Assembly (NCBI GenBank): GCA_902763185.1
Contig: CACWQT010000003.1
Span: forward strand, 62,001 to 126,000
Source of the DNA: an uncultured Rhodospirillales bacterium
Lineage (GTDB): Bacteria > Pseudomonadota > Alphaproteobacteria > RF32 > CAG-239
DNA length: 64,000 nucleotides
Direction: 5' to 3'
Below the pieces are notes generated by a model. That model worked only from the letters and a program-made list of their open reading frames with translations, made no database searches and had not been told where the DNA came from. Shown in pieces: positions 55,001-63,786 of the stretch. The position numbers and the translations under genes are program-made. Numbering within the stretch: the first letter of the stretch is position 1; every line of letters starts with the position of its first letter.

Positions 55001-57571
55001 GGTGGGGATAATAGCACGGCCAAAGGCACAATCAATGTAAATATCAAAGGAGAAGGAATAGGCATACAAAATGCCATTGGTTCTTACGCCGCCGGCGATA
55101 TATTTAATGCGTATGCCAATTCCGGATCAGATGTAAAATTAAGTGTAATCGGCAATATTAATCTCAATGATGAGAGCACTAATTCAGATATCGTGCTAAA
55201 AGGCTTAGAAGGTGACGGAGCGACGGTTGCAAATGCCTATGCGACAGGCCAAGGCCAAAATACAGAAACAAATGTTCTTGGTAATATAAATGTAACGGCA
55301 AATAACAGAAAAATAGGTGGTATCGCCGCTGGTATGTATAGCACTGGAGCAGTAGAGCAAAACGCTAAAGTTATTAATGCAGGACTAATCAACGATAAAA
55401 GCACTGTTGAAGGCAATATTCTGGTGCAGTCAACAGGTCAGCGACCACTGAGCACCATGTATGGTATGTATGTCACTAATTATGACGTAAACGGCGGCAA
55501 CTCTGAAACCGCACAACCCAAAGATATATATAATGCATATTACGATAATCCCGATAATGTGTCATCAGGTAAAGTGACCGGAACAATCAGAGTTTATGCA
55601 CCTAATGCCAGCTTAGGTTCAACAGCGGAATATTATGGTATCTTTACTAATGGTGGTAGAGCATATAATGTTTATAGCACCAATAGCGCCGCCAATGTCA
55701 AGGGCACTATAGAAGTAGACATCAACGGCAGTAACAATACGACGACCGCCGCAGGTATGAAGGGTGTAAACGGGGCATATTTATATAACACCGGCAATGG
55801 TGCAAATTCTCATATCAGTGTTACAACCTCAAGAGGAAGCAGTAATGCTTACGGTATGATGGGTGAAAACAGCTATATAGCAAATAGTGCCCTCATTGAT
55901 GTAAAGAGCCAAAGAGCCAATGCTTATGGTTTATATGTCCATAACGGCACGATTATAAATGAAAGCACCGGTGTCTTAAACGTAAATGGTTCAACCGGAA
56001 GTTATGGTATTTATGCCGTAAGTGATAATGCCATGGATACCTACGTTCAAAATGCTGGAACGATTAATCTGACGGGCGCTTCTAAAAATGTCGGTATTTT
56101 CGCCTCCGGATCCAATGCTAAAGTTAAAAACACTGGTCAAATCATCATCAATGGCACAGAGAACACTGATATCTGCACCGATGGACAGTGCGGAAACAAT
56201 GTTGCCATTATGTTGACAGATGGTGCCCAGTTAATTAACAACGGTTCTATCACCAGTGACAGCAATTTGGACTTATCGGCTATGGGGGGCACGGTATCTA
56301 TTGCTGAAGGTGGTAGCTTTAAGGCGGCCGGATTTATCAGCGGTGATTTAGATGTAGAACAAGACACCATCATGAATAATTTTGATAAAGAGATTGTGCT
56401 AGAAAACGCCCTAGATGCTGAAGATGTCAGCCAGACTAATGTTAATATAAAATCTTATCTTTATAATACCGGCATCAAGCCCAATAGCACAGGTTCAAAT
56501 GATATCGTGCTGGAAATGAAAGACTTCTCGGAAGTAACATCAAATACAAGTGAATCCGCATATTTGGAACAAAACTATAATGCTGAGAAGAACGCCGCTT
56601 TATTTAACAGCTTAAAAGCCGCACCAACGGCAACTGCTGCCCAACTTGTAGAAGCCAAAGCCATGGGATCTTCGTTTATCCCCAATATCCCTGAGGAAGA
56701 ATTAAAAATCCAGCGTAGCCTTAACCGCACTATGACCGATGAATTATTTAAGGAGGGTGGTGATGTGCGTAAGTTTATCGGTGTCGATGCGATGAAAGTC
56801 GGACGCTCTGACAGTGGCTCACTTACCGGCTATGATATTAATTCGCAAAGCTCTTATGCACTTTATGATAAGAAGATGAATAATCGTTATCGCTTAGGTT
56901 TAGGTATGAGCTTTACCCACACTGATACTGATTACAATGACGATTCGCGCCGCAAGAATTTCAATGTTCAAGCCTATGTCCCATTAACTTATAAGTTAGG
57001 CAATCATTTAACTGTCGTATCAATGGCCGAGTTAGGTTATTCCGATGGTGATTACACAAGAAAGAGCCTAAATCAATCTTTTAAGGCGGACACCTCAGCC
57101 ATAACTTATGGATTATTAAACGAAATCCGCTATAAATCAAATCTCGGATCGGTTAATGTCACACCGTTTGTCGGCTTAAATGCCCTCGGTTGGTATCAGG
57201 ATTCCATAAACGAGGGGCATGATGCTCAAGCACTGCATATTTCGGCAACTAACGTCTTTTCTTTAGAAAGTGCTTTAGGAATTTACGTTGATAAAGACAT
57301 TGAGCTTAACGAAGATAATCGCTTAAATATCGCTTTAGGTGCCGGATATTATCATGAGTTTGCCGATCCGTATCGCGGCTTTGACACGCATCACAGTGAC
57401 AGTATCGGTAAGTATAGGTTGAAGAATAAGATTCACTCTGATGACCGCGGCTTAATCTCTGCCAAACTCAAATATGATTACAAAGCATTTTCAATCTATG
57501 CTGAACTCCTACAATATTTAGAAGAAGAACACCCGACCGAATTTGACGGTGGCCTGCAATATCGTTTCTAA
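52010..57571 (+). CDS. Large modular autotransporter with ankyrin-like, Cys-rich and beta-solenoid regions
   Basis: An 1853-residue type V secretion protein. Parts in order: signal peptide (about 1-32, ending DVYA/AGG); an ankyrin-like segment (about 35-100, LQNRGYSLESTDGRGYNPVCKA in two parts and RILVSQGAN); a hydrophobic stretch (about 143-160) and a Gly/Pro linker; a Cys-rich region (about 178-625) with at least four units of the form NCxxQxxxxCxxCxxGY; a long Gly/Asn/Thr-rich passenger (about 640-1500) with about eleven YNA-type turns; and a C-terminal autotransporter barrel (about 1580-1853) ending LQYRF. The barrel exports the passenger to the cell surface. Start: ATG at 52010 with AGG five bases upstream; GTG at 52004 is an alternative. 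A surface adhesin is likely, but no ligand can be named. Confidence 0.85.
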   Translation: MKLFGKYMKINKKIYTLLAALMLLPIADVYAAGGKITAAQAFYTLAHNNNVQKINELQNRGYSLESTDGRGYNPVCKAIMNQDRNAYRILVSQGANRSPNCLKRIPEDTYRRFFGIRPNQTAVAASEDGTASKLKDIPTWVAASALTAGAVATAYALRGTTGKGGGSPGPGPIPPTPTTCPNGTYDVKTKKCICNEGYYHYGDDTACYLPVANCESQTKSICNACVTGYILFNNVCYIKIPNCAVQSADKCSQCETGYGLHGGDGSACYHDIDNCVTQELNKCTQCVAGYDTYGDPSKMQCYKKIEHCLNQVQTACMQCEAGYDTYGDITASHCYPSNPCTAYANTVPTIIDGEVECICNINKGYAGDKENCQLAEEGEYEEGDGNREKWDNLNELYCNSHGKYMGNGICQCYTSRGYAGKNSNCKVDECCTSCIEPTYIQDQNNGLCYINLYCSDHKVQRGNTCVCETGYIAYNDGCYIDLKCEQESIHTYQQGNQCVCKPNYDENCEQCLEGYEMDARGNCNAIEPVCPENWTGKECNICPVEFLLSSDSLHCGPECAINRAPRSENDENCSLCGAGYDKDRNGLCIVTECSSGREGYVKDDEGNCVCDEANGYAMTRLGICEKKGQPIVGVSDRNINNDTFTITHNGADDPIFRDVYGMKPVESEDAEGNKTYYENVYNALTSPSDATAEAESQTATIRINNMNTGANTVYGIYQPNAIYNSAVINRTIKDATATGNIIINDTHTLSYIYGLYNTGETEDEVSKDIYNAFAFGSGEGSAASPTNNQAIGNITVTKDEESKGRIVGIHGVSNIFNAYANTTDGAAANADAQGSIVLTNKGEGDVIGIEGTSNKAKINNALTYMDSAVSKTISEGNIKIAGTDDVYGISAKGTVANSETQFSKSFILQEEFRSTGAIDATTEKTTSKGYGIYVTGENVAADVYNALGYQSTGIITVTNNNGGSAYGIWNGIATYIGDEGQKYYNNTYNAFRSSAKYGGDNSTAKGTINVNIKGEGIGIQNAIGSYAAGDIFNAYANSGSDVKLSVIGNINLNDESTNSDIVLKGLEGDGATVANAYATGQGQNTETNVLGNINVTANNRKIGGIAAGMYSTGAVEQNAKVINAGLINDKSTVEGNILVQSTGQRPLSTMYGMYVTNYDVNGGNSETAQPKDIYNAYYDNPDNVSSGKVTGTIRVYAPNASLGSTAEYYGIFTNGGRAYNVYSTNSAANVKGTIEVDINGSNNTTTAAGMKGVNGAYLYNTGNGANSHISVTTSRGSSNAYGMMGENSYIANSALIDVKSQRANAYGLYVHNGTIINESTGVLNVNGSTGSYGIYAVSDNAMDTYVQNAGTINLTGASKNVGIFASGSNAKVKNTGQIIINGTENTDICTDGQCGNNVAIMLTDGAQLINNGSITSDSNLDLSAMGGTVSIAEGGSFKAAGFISGDLDVEQDTIMNNFDKEIVLENALDAEDVSQTNVNIKSYLYNTGIKPNSTGSNDIVLEMKDFSEVTSNTSESAYLEQNYNAEKNAALFNSLKAAPTATAAQLVEAKAMGSSFIPNIPEEELKIQRSLNRTMTDELFKEGGDVRKFIGVDAMKVGRSDSGSLTGYDINSQSSYALYDKKMNNRYRLGLGMSFTHTDTDYNDDSRRKNFNVQAYVPLTYKLGNHLTVVSMAELGYSDGDYTRKSLNQSFKADTSAITYGLLNEIRYKSNLGSVNVTPFVGLNALGWYQDSINEGHDAQALHISATNVFSLESALGIYVDKDIELNEDNRLNIALGAGYYHEFADPYRGFDTHHSDSIGKYRLKNKIHSDDRGLISAKLKYDYKAFSIYAELLQYLEEEHPTEFDGGLQYRF

Positions 57572-57667
57572 ACACCTGCAGGAAAAGTGCTAAATAATTT
57601 AAAAAAAACTCTTTTCTTTTAAAATTTATGTGTTATAAGCATAGCCATAATCTTTAATATAATTAGA

Positions 57668-57694
57668 AAGTGGGGTCAAAAGCCCCGCTTTTTT
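57668..57694 (+). terminator. Intrinsic terminator or attenuator ahead of rimP
   Basis: AAGTGGGG (57668-57675) and CCCCGCTT (57683-57690) form an eight-pair stem (one G-T) with a seven-base loop, followed by a T-run. It lies 97 bases after the autotransporter stop and 24 before the rimP ATG. An extended -10-like TGTTATAAG (57631-57639) just upstream would put the hairpin inside the rimP leader, so it may attenuate the rimP-nusA-infB operon, or simply end the autotransporter transcript. Confidence 0.85.
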
Positions 57695-57717
57695 GTTACT
57701 TTTTTAAGGAGTGTATA

Positions 57718-58221
57718 ATGCAAAGACATCATCTTGCAGACATCGTAGAGCCGGTTGTGGAAGGCCTTGGTTTTGAAACTGTGCGGATTCTCACGATCGG
57801 CGATTCTAATCCGGTTTTGCAGATAATGATAGATTATCCGGACGGTAACAAAGAAATTACCGTGGATGATTGTGCAAATGTCAGTCGTGCGCTTTCAAAG
57901 GAGCTTGATGAAAAAGACCCCATAGAAAATCGCTATACTTTAGAGGTTAGCTCTCCGGGGTTGGACAGACCGCTGACTAAGCTCTCGCACTTTGCAAGAT
58001 ACATCAATTATACGATTAAACTTGAAACCCTTGAGCCGATAGAAAAGCGCAAGCGTTTTAAGGGTATTATTAAAAATGTTTCGTCCGATGGCGTAATTGC
58101 TTTAGATATGGATGGAACAACCTATCAACTGCCTTTTGATAATATCTTAAAGGCAAAGATTGTTATAACGGACGAGTTATGGGCAGAATACTTAAAAACC
58201 CATAAACCGACTGCAAATTAA
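57718..58221 (+). CDS. rimP: Ribosome maturation factor RimP
   Basis: A 167-residue protein that helps assemble the 30S subunit. Family blocks are present: IVEPVVEGLGFETVRI, LQIMIDYPDGNKEITVDDCANVSRAL (in two parts), YTLEVSSPGLDRPL and a C-terminal SH3-like domain (KRFKGIIKNVSSDGVIAL). The ATG at 57718 has AAGGAG upstream; an in-frame ATG at 57670 lies within the hairpin ahead of it and was rejected. It is the first gene of rimP-nusA-ylxR-infB-rbfA. Confidence 0.96.
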   Translation: MQRHHLADIVEPVVEGLGFETVRILTIGDSNPVLQIMIDYPDGNKEITVDDCANVSRALSKELDEKDPIENRYTLEVSSPGLDRPLTKLSHFARYINYTIKLETLEPIEKRKRFKGIIKNVSSDGVIALDMDGTTYQLPFDNILKAKIVITDELWAEYLKTHKPTAN

Positions 58222-58247
58222 ACCTAACCCTGTTAAAAGAGGACAAA

Positions 58248-59762
58248 ATGGAAAATATTGTAAATATGCCCAGACCAGAAATTCTTATGGTAGCAGACGC
58301 CGTTGCCAGAGAGAAGAATATTGATAAAGAAGACGTATTTGAAGCCATGGAACAGGCTATCCAAAAGGCCGGTCGTTCCAAATACGGTTTTGACCATGAT
58401 ATTCGTGTAACCATTAGCCGCAAGACAGGCGCCATTACTTTGGCACGCTATCGTGCGGTGGTTGATGTGATTGAAAACGAAACAACCGAGCTGACTTTAG
58501 AAGAAGCACGTCGCATCAATCCGGATATCAAAGTCGGCGAGTATATCATTGATCCGTTACCGCCGATTGATTTTGGGCGTATTGCCGCACAAACCGCAAA
58601 ACAGGTTATAACCCAAAAGGTGCGTGAAGCCGAGCGTAATAAACAATACGAAGAATACAAAGAAAAAATCGGCACGATTATCAACGGTACGGTTAAGCGT
58701 TTGGAATTCGGTAACGTGATTGTTGATATCGGTAAGACAGAAGCCGTATTAAACCGTAACGAAATCATCCCGAGGGAGAGTTTCAAAAACGGAGACCGTG
58801 TTCGTGCTTATGTTTTGGATGTTCGTCGCGAAAACAAAGGCCCGCAAATTTTCTTATCAAGAACTTGTCCGGAATTTATGGCAAAGTTATTTACTTCCGA
58901 AGTTCCTGAAATTTATGACGGTATCGTAGAAATTATGGGCGTTGCACGTGATCCTGGTTCAAAAGCAAAGATTGCTGTTCGTGCCAAAGATTCTTCCATT
59001 GATCCGGTTGGTGCTTGCGTTGGCTTAAGAGGTATTCGTGTTCAAGCAGTTGTAACCGAGCTTCAAGGCGAAAAGATTGATATCGTTCCTTACTCTGCTG
59101 ACCGTGCACAATATATCGTAAGCGCTTTAGCTCCTGCCGAGGTTAGCAAAGTGGTTATGGATGAAGAAAACAATCGTATTGAGGTTGTCGTAACCGATGA
59201 ACAATATTCATTGGCAATCGGGCGTCGTGGTCAAAATGTTAAATTAGCATCACAGTTGTTAAATGCTGATATTGATATTTTAACCGAAGAGCAAGAACGT
59301 GAACGTCGTGCCACAGAAAATCGTATTCGTTCCGAGCGTTTTATTTCAGCCTTGGATGTTGATGAGATGATTGCTCACGTTTTAATCTCTGAAGGTTTCT
59401 CAACGGTTGATGAAATTGCTATGGTTGATAAGTCAGAGCTTGCCTCTATTGACGGCTTTGATGAAGATTTGGCAACAGAACTTCAAAATCGTGCCATAGA
59501 ATTTGTTCAAAAGCGCAACCGCGAATTTGAAGAAAAGAAAAAGACCTTGGGTGTGGACGAGAGTTTGCAAACCGTTGCCGGTCTTGATAAAGATATGATT
59601 TTAACCTTGGCAGAAAAGGGAGTTAAGACCTTGGATGACTTAGCAGACTTAGCTGCAGATGAGTTAATGGAAGCTTTAGGCGAAGGTGTAATCACCGAGG
59701 CCGAAGCCAATCGTATCATTATGGCCGCTCGTGAACATTGGTTTACAGACGAGGCAAAATAA
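58248..59762 (+). CDS. nusA: Transcription termination/antitermination protein NusA
   Basis: A 504-residue RNA polymerase-associated factor. The N-terminal polymerase-binding domain (1 to about 130), S1 domain (GTIINGTVKRLEFGNVIVDIG in two parts, about 135-200), two KH domains (VGACVGLRGIRVQAVV and LAIGRRGQNVKLAS) and two C-terminal acidic helix-hairpin-helix repeats (LISEGFSTVDEIA ... and KGVKTLDDLADLA ...) are all visible. NusA affects pausing, termination and antitermination. In several bacteria it controls its own operon through leader terminators, which makes the hairpin before rimP notable. AGAGGA precedes the ATG. Confidence 0.98.
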   Translation: MENIVNMPRPEILMVADAVAREKNIDKEDVFEAMEQAIQKAGRSKYGFDHDIRVTISRKTGAITLARYRAVVDVIENETTELTLEEARRINPDIKVGEYIIDPLPPIDFGRIAAQTAKQVITQKVREAERNKQYEEYKEKIGTIINGTVKRLEFGNVIVDIGKTEAVLNRNEIIPRESFKNGDRVRAYVLDVRRENKGPQIFLSRTCPEFMAKLFTSEVPEIYDGIVEIMGVARDPGSKAKIAVRAKDSSIDPVGACVGLRGIRVQAVVTELQGEKIDIVPYSADRAQYIVSALAPAEVSKVVMDEENNRIEVVVTDEQYSLAIGRRGQNVKLASQLLNADIDILTEEQERERRATENRIRSERFISALDVDEMIAHVLISEGFSTVDEIAMVDKSELASIDGFDEDLATELQNRAIEFVQKRNREFEEKKKTLGVDESLQTVAGLDKDMILTLAEKGVKTLDDLADLAADELMEALGEGVITEAEANRIIMAAREHWFTDEAK

Positions 59763-59771
59763 GGATAAAGC

Positions 59772-60359
59772 ATGTCAAGAGAGCAGATTGAGCGGAAATG
59801 TATCTTGGACGGCACGGTAAAGCCATTGGCTGAGCTGTTGCGCTTTGTCGAGCTCAATAATGAACTTTTACCGGATTTCAATAAAAAATTACCGGCCAAA
59901 GGGATGTATGTGACCGCCAATCGGCTCTCTTTGATTAAGGCTTTGGAAAAGAAGTTATTTCATAAAGTTAGCCGTCACAATCTGCGGATTAGTGAAGATT
60001 TTATGGAAAATGTAGAGAGGTTATTAAGGCAAAAAGCTTTGGATAGTTTGAACATTGCACGCAAATCAGGTGCTCTGTTAACCGGATTTGAAAAACTAAA
60101 AGAAGCTATCAAAAAAAATAAGGTAAGTTTTATTGTAGAGGCAGTAGATGCAGGGCTTGACGGCAAAGAAAAAGTCGCATTACTTGCTAAAAGTATTGAA
60201 ATATTTAATTTATTTAGTATAGATGAATTAGATAAAACGTTAAATAAAGAAAATACGGTTTATGTTGCCGTCTTAAAAGGTGATGTAAGCGGTATGGTAT
60301 ATCAAAACTTAAAAAAGTATCAGAACTTTTTTATTGTAAATGGAGAAAATAACGAATGA
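59772..60359 (+). CDS. YlxR/DUF448 RNA-binding protein with L7Ae-like domain
   Basis: A 195-residue protein between nusA and infB, the standard place for YlxR. The N-terminal DUF448 domain (about 5-60) has [20 protein letters not shown] and a KGMYVTA segment. The C-terminal half (about 90-185) resembles an L7Ae/L30e-type RNA-binding fold ([29 protein letters not shown]). Such fusions are common in alphaproteobacteria. YlxR (RnpM) has been reported to modulate RNase P in Firmicutes; whether that holds here is unknown. AAGGA lies upstream of the ATG, and the stop overlaps the infB start by four bases. Confidence 0.88.
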   Translation: MSREQIERKCILDGTVKPLAELLRFVELNNELLPDFNKKLPAKGMYVTANRLSLIKALEKKLFHKVSRHNLRISEDFMENVERLLRQKALDSLNIARKSGALLTGFEKLKEAIKKNKVSFIVEAVDAGLDGKEKVALLAKSIEIFNLFSIDELDKTLNKENTVYVAVLKGDVSGMVYQNLKKYQNFFIVNGENNE

Positions 60360-62848
60360 CAGAAGATAATGGCAAAAAATTAACATTATCCGGAAAATCA
60401 ACCCTCACCTTGAAAAAGACCAATACGTCTGCCAAAACCGATGGGCGTAAAATGGTGCAGGTGGAAGTACGTAAAAAACGTTTTGTAACGCAGGCTAATG
60501 CCACACCGACCGAACCGGCTAAAATAGATGAGGCTTTGGCACAAAAGCTGGAATTATTGGCAAAAGCCAAAGAACACGATGCCAAAAGAAAGCTAGAAGA
60601 AGAAGAAAAAGAAATTGAGTATCAAAAACAAAAAGAAGAAGCTGCTGCCTTAAAGAAAAAGCAAGAGGAAGAAAAGGCAAAAGCCGAAAAAGCCGCAGAA
60701 AAGAAAAAGGCAAGCGAAAAAGCTTCTCAACCGGTTTCAGAGAAGTCAGAGCCAACAAAATCTTATAATGTCAATAAACATAAAAAAGATAATTATGATG
60801 ACGAAGATGACGATGACGAAGATGTAAATTATAAAAAAGGCAAAAAGGGCGGTGCGCAGGAAAGTTCCAAACCTTTAACCAAAGAAGAAACTTTTGAACA
60901 AGAGCGCAAAAAAATTCAGAAGCGCAGTTTTGAAACGCCTAAGCGTAATACCAATAAAATCAACGTTAATTCATATATGTTTGGTTCTGATGATGAGGAT
61001 GAAGATGATTACGGCTATGGTGCGCCACGTCGTCGCTATAAAAAGAAAGCGCCTAAACCGCAAGTTCAGCAGACAGCTCCGCAAGAAAAAATCATTAAAG
61101 AGGTCATTATTCCGGAAATTATAACGGTTCAAGATTTAGCCAATCGTATGGCAGAAAAAAGCTCAGATGTGATTAAGAAATTGATGGCTTTAGGAGTTAT
61201 GGCAACCATTAATCAGGCCATAGATGCTGATACGGCACAAATTGTTGTCGAGGAAATGGGACATAAGTTCAAGCGTGTTGCGGAAAGTGACGTAGAAGAA
61301 GGCTTAACCGGTCCGGAAGACACGGTAGAAGACCTCTTGCCGCGTGCACCGGTTGTGACCGTTATGGGACACGTTGACCACGGTAAGACATCTTTATTGG
61401 ATGCTCTCCGTGAAACCAATGTTGCCGCGCGTGAAGCCGGTGGTATTACTCAACATATCGGTGCTTATCAAATCACCTTAAAAGGCGGTCAAAAAATCAC
61501 CTTTATTGATACCCCTGGACACGAGGCCTTTTCAGAAATGCGCGCCCGCGGTGCTAAGGTTACCGATATTGTGGTTTTGGTGGTCGCAGCTAATGACGGT
61601 ATCAAACCGCAAACCATTGAGGCTATTCGTCACGCTCAAGCAGCGCAAGTGCCGATTGTTGTTGCAATTAATAAAATAGACCTCCCTGGAGCAGATCCGA
61701 TGAAGGTAAAGACAGAGTTGTTGCAACAAGGTATTGCCGTAGAGGAAATGGGTGGTGAATGCCTATGCGCTGAAGTCTCTGCCAAGAAACGTATCAATAT
61801 TGATAAATTGGTGGAAGCGATTTTATTGCAAGCAGAAATTCTTGACCTTAAAGCCAATCCAAATCGTGCTGCAGAAGGTGCTGTTATTGAAGCTAAGATG
61901 GAAAAAGGTCGTGGTAACGTTGCGACTGTTCTCGTGCAAAAAGGCACATTAAGAGTTGGAGATATTTGTATTGCCGGTAAAGAATGGGGACACGTTCGCG
62001 CTATGTTTAACGAAAACGGTAAAAAGGTTTTTGAAGCCGAGCCGGCTATGCCTGTTGAGGTTTTAGGTTTACAAGGAACACCGTCGGCTGGTGATGACTT
62101 CATTATCGTAAAAGATGAAAACCAAGCACGCGAAGTCTGCAACTATCGTATTCGCAAAGAACGTGATGCTAAGTTAGTCAAGAGTGCCAAGTCTGCTATG
62201 GAGCAAATGTTGGATAAGATTAAATCAGGTGAATCCAAGCAATTAGCCGTTATCATCAAAGCAGATGTTCAAGGGTCCATTGAGGCTATTGAGGGCACAA
62301 TCAATAAACTTTCAAACGATGAAGTTTCAGTTCACGTTTTGCACTCAGCTGTTGGTCCGATTTCAGAATCAGATGTTACTTTAGCCAAAGCTTCTGATGC
62401 TTTTATCATTGGCTTTAATGTTCGTGCTATCCCGCAAGCGAGAGACATGGCACGCCGTGACGGTATCGATATTCGTTACTACTCGATTATTTATGATGTT
62501 GCAGATGATGTTAAGAAAGGCTTGGAAGGTTTATTGTCACCTGAGCTCCGTGAGAAATTCTTAGGCTATGCCGAAATTCGAAACGTCTTTAACATCACCG
62601 GTGTCGGTAAAGTCGGCGGATGTATGGTAACCGAAGGTCTTGTTAAACGTGGTGCTAAAGTTCGTTTGTTGCGTGATAACGTTGTTATTCATGACGGTAA
62701 CTTGGCGCAGTTGAAGCGCTTCAAAGAAGATGTCAAAGAGGTTAAGAACGGATACGAATGCGGTATGAGTTTTGAAAATTATAACGATATTCAGGTAGGC
62801 GACTACATTGAATGTTATGAGATAGAAACCATTGCCGCCAAATTATAG
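60356..62848 (+). CDS. infB: Translation initiation factor IF-2
   Basis: An 830-residue GTPase that brings initiator tRNA to the ribosome. The N-terminal 240 residues are a highly charged Lys/Glu/Ala helix with an Asp-rich stretch. An IF2_N domain follows ([20 protein letters not shown] in part). The G domain has G1 GHVDHGKTS (about residue 335), G3 DTPGHEAF, G4 [10 protein letters not shown] and G5 SAKK. Domains II-IV end with the initiator-tRNA-binding C2 region. The ATG overlaps the ylxR stop (ATGA), so translation is coupled. Confidence 0.98.
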   Translation: MTEDNGKKLTLSGKSTLTLKKTNTSAKTDGRKMVQVEVRKKRFVTQANATPTEPAKIDEALAQKLELLAKAKEHDAKRKLEEEEKEIEYQKQKEEAAALKKKQEEEKAKAEKAAEKKKASEKASQPVSEKSEPTKSYNVNKHKKDNYDDEDDDDEDVNYKKGKKGGAQESSKPLTKEETFEQERKKIQKRSFETPKRNTNKINVNSYMFGSDDEDEDDYGYGAPRRRYKKKAPKPQVQQTAPQEKIIKEVIIPEIITVQDLANRMAEKSSDVIKKLMALGVMATINQAIDADTAQIVVEEMGHKFKRVAESDVEEGLTGPEDTVEDLLPRAPVVTVMGHVDHGKTSLLDALRETNVAAREAGGITQHIGAYQITLKGGQKITFIDTPGHEAFSEMRARGAKVTDIVVLVVAANDGIKPQTIEAIRHAQAAQVPIVVAINKIDLPGADPMKVKTELLQQGIAVEEMGGECLCAEVSAKKRINIDKLVEAILLQAEILDLKANPNRAAEGAVIEAKMEKGRGNVATVLVQKGTLRVGDICIAGKEWGHVRAMFNENGKKVFEAEPAMPVEVLGLQGTPSAGDDFIIVKDENQAREVCNYRIRKERDAKLVKSAKSAMEQMLDKIKSGESKQLAVIIKADVQGSIEAIEGTINKLSNDEVSVHVLHSAVGPISESDVTLAKASDAFIIGFNVRAIPQARDMARRDGIDIRYYSIIYDVADDVKKGLEGLLSPELREKFLGYAEIRNVFNITGVGKVGGCMVTEGLVKRGAKVRLLRDNVVIHDGNLAQLKRFKEDVKEVKNGYECGMSFENYNDIQVGDYIECYEIETIAAKL

Positions 62849-62857
62849 GAGGTCATA

Positions 62858-63253
62858 ATGGTAAATGCCGTCTATAAAGAGCCGTCACAACGCCAGTTGC
62901 GTATTGCTCAAGAGATAAAAAAAATCATAGCGTCCGCTTTGCAAAAAGGCGAAGTACGCAATCCATTGCTTTTGGATAGTTTCATTACCATCACTAAAGT
63001 AGATATTTCGCCGGATTTAAAATTTTGTACCGTTTATTTTATGACCTTAAACGGACAGAACTTAGGCCAAATAGAAGACGATTTGAATGCCGAAACATGG
63101 GGGCTCAAGAAAACTATTGCCGCCAAGCTAAAGCTTCGCTATACACCGGATTTAAATTTCCGCATGGATACCTCTTTTGCAGAAGTTGACCGGATAGAAC
63201 AACTTTTGCGTGACCCTAAGGTTGCTAAAGACTTAGGTCACAAAGAAGACTAA
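62858..63253 (+). CDS. rbfA: Ribosome-binding factor A
   Basis: A 131-residue KH-type protein needed for 16S 5'-end maturation and 30S assembly in the cold. Family traits are the QRQLRIAQEIKKIIASAL start, the ITKVDISPDLKFCTVYF strand-helix block and KLRYTPDLNFRMDTSFAEVDRIEQLL (two parts). AGGAGG precedes the ATG, nine bases after infB. It ends the operon; truB and rpsO, common next genes, are replaced by mscL. Confidence 0.95.
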   Translation: MVNAVYKEPSQRQLRIAQEIKKIIASALQKGEVRNPLLLDSFITITKVDISPDLKFCTVYFMTLNGQNLGQIEDDLNAETWGLKKTIAAKLKLRYTPDLNFRMDTSFAEVDRIEQLLRDPKVAKDLGHKED

Positions 63254-63282
63254 TATTCATATTTTAGAAAAGGAGTAAAATT

Positions 63283-63723
63283 ATGTTTAAGAACTTTTTA
63301 AATGAATTCAAGACCTTCGCTATGCGCGGTAATGTAATTGACATGGCAGTCGGTATCATTATCGGTGGTGCGTTCGGCACAATTGTGAACTCTCTTGTTA
63401 ATGATGTTTTAATGCCGCCGATTGGTATGTTGTTAGGCAAAGTTGATTTTTCGGATTTGCAATTGGTATTGTCCGGCGAAGGTGAAACTGTGGTTGCCAT
63501 TAAATACGGTATGTTTATCAATGCATTAATCAGCTTTTTAATAGTTGCTTTTGCTGTATTTCTTTTGATTAAAGCAATTAACAAACTCCAAACAAGCGTG
63601 GCTAAAGCTGATGCAGCGGCAGAGGCAGCTGAACCGACAACGAAAGTTTGTCCTTATTGCTGTTCTGAAATCAATATCAATGCAAAGCGTTGTCCACATT
63701 GCACTTCAGAATTAAAGAAGTAA
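63283..63723 (+). CDS. mscL: Large-conductance mechanosensitive channel MscL with C-terminal zinc ribbon
   Basis: A 146-residue inner-membrane channel that opens under osmotic downshock. The N-terminal amphipathic helix and first membrane segment ([24 protein letters not shown], in two parts) with the glycine-rich gate, and the second segment ([23 protein letters not shown], in two parts), are intact. After an Ala/Glu linker the tail carries CPYC (Cys123, Cys126) and CPHC (Cys137, Cys140), a rubredoxin-type zinc ribbon placed in the cytoplasm where the usual helical bundle lies. GGAG is upstream of the ATG. A bidirectional terminator follows. Confidence 0.95.
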   Translation: MFKNFLNEFKTFAMRGNVIDMAVGIIIGGAFGTIVNSLVNDVLMPPIGMLLGKVDFSDLQLVLSGEGETVVAIKYGMFINALISFLIVAFAVFLLIKAINKLQTSVAKADAAAEAAEPTTKVCPYCCSEININAKRCPHCTSELKK

Positions 63724-63740
63724 TCAAACATACACTAAAA

Positions 63741-63765
63741 AAGCTCGCCATTAGCGAGCTTTTTT
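63741..63765 (+). terminator. Bidirectional intrinsic terminator after mscL
   Basis: AAGCTCGC (63741-63748) and GCGAGCTT (63754-63761) form a perfect eight-pair stem with a five-base loop. T residues follow on the plus strand and an A-run precedes it, so it serves both mscL and the convergent membrane gene. Confidence 0.93.
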
Positions 63766-63786
63766 TATATCTGTAATTTGGTGTAT

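Noticed and set aside
60590-60760. Low-complexity Lys/Glu/Ala tract in infB as a separate repeat element
   Set aside because: A charged, flexible N-terminal region is normal for IF-2, so it is part of the gene and not a mobile or tandem repeat.
61636-62142. 168-codon minus-strand frame inside infB
   Set aside because: Overlaps the highly conserved G domain of infB; no independent evidence of coding.
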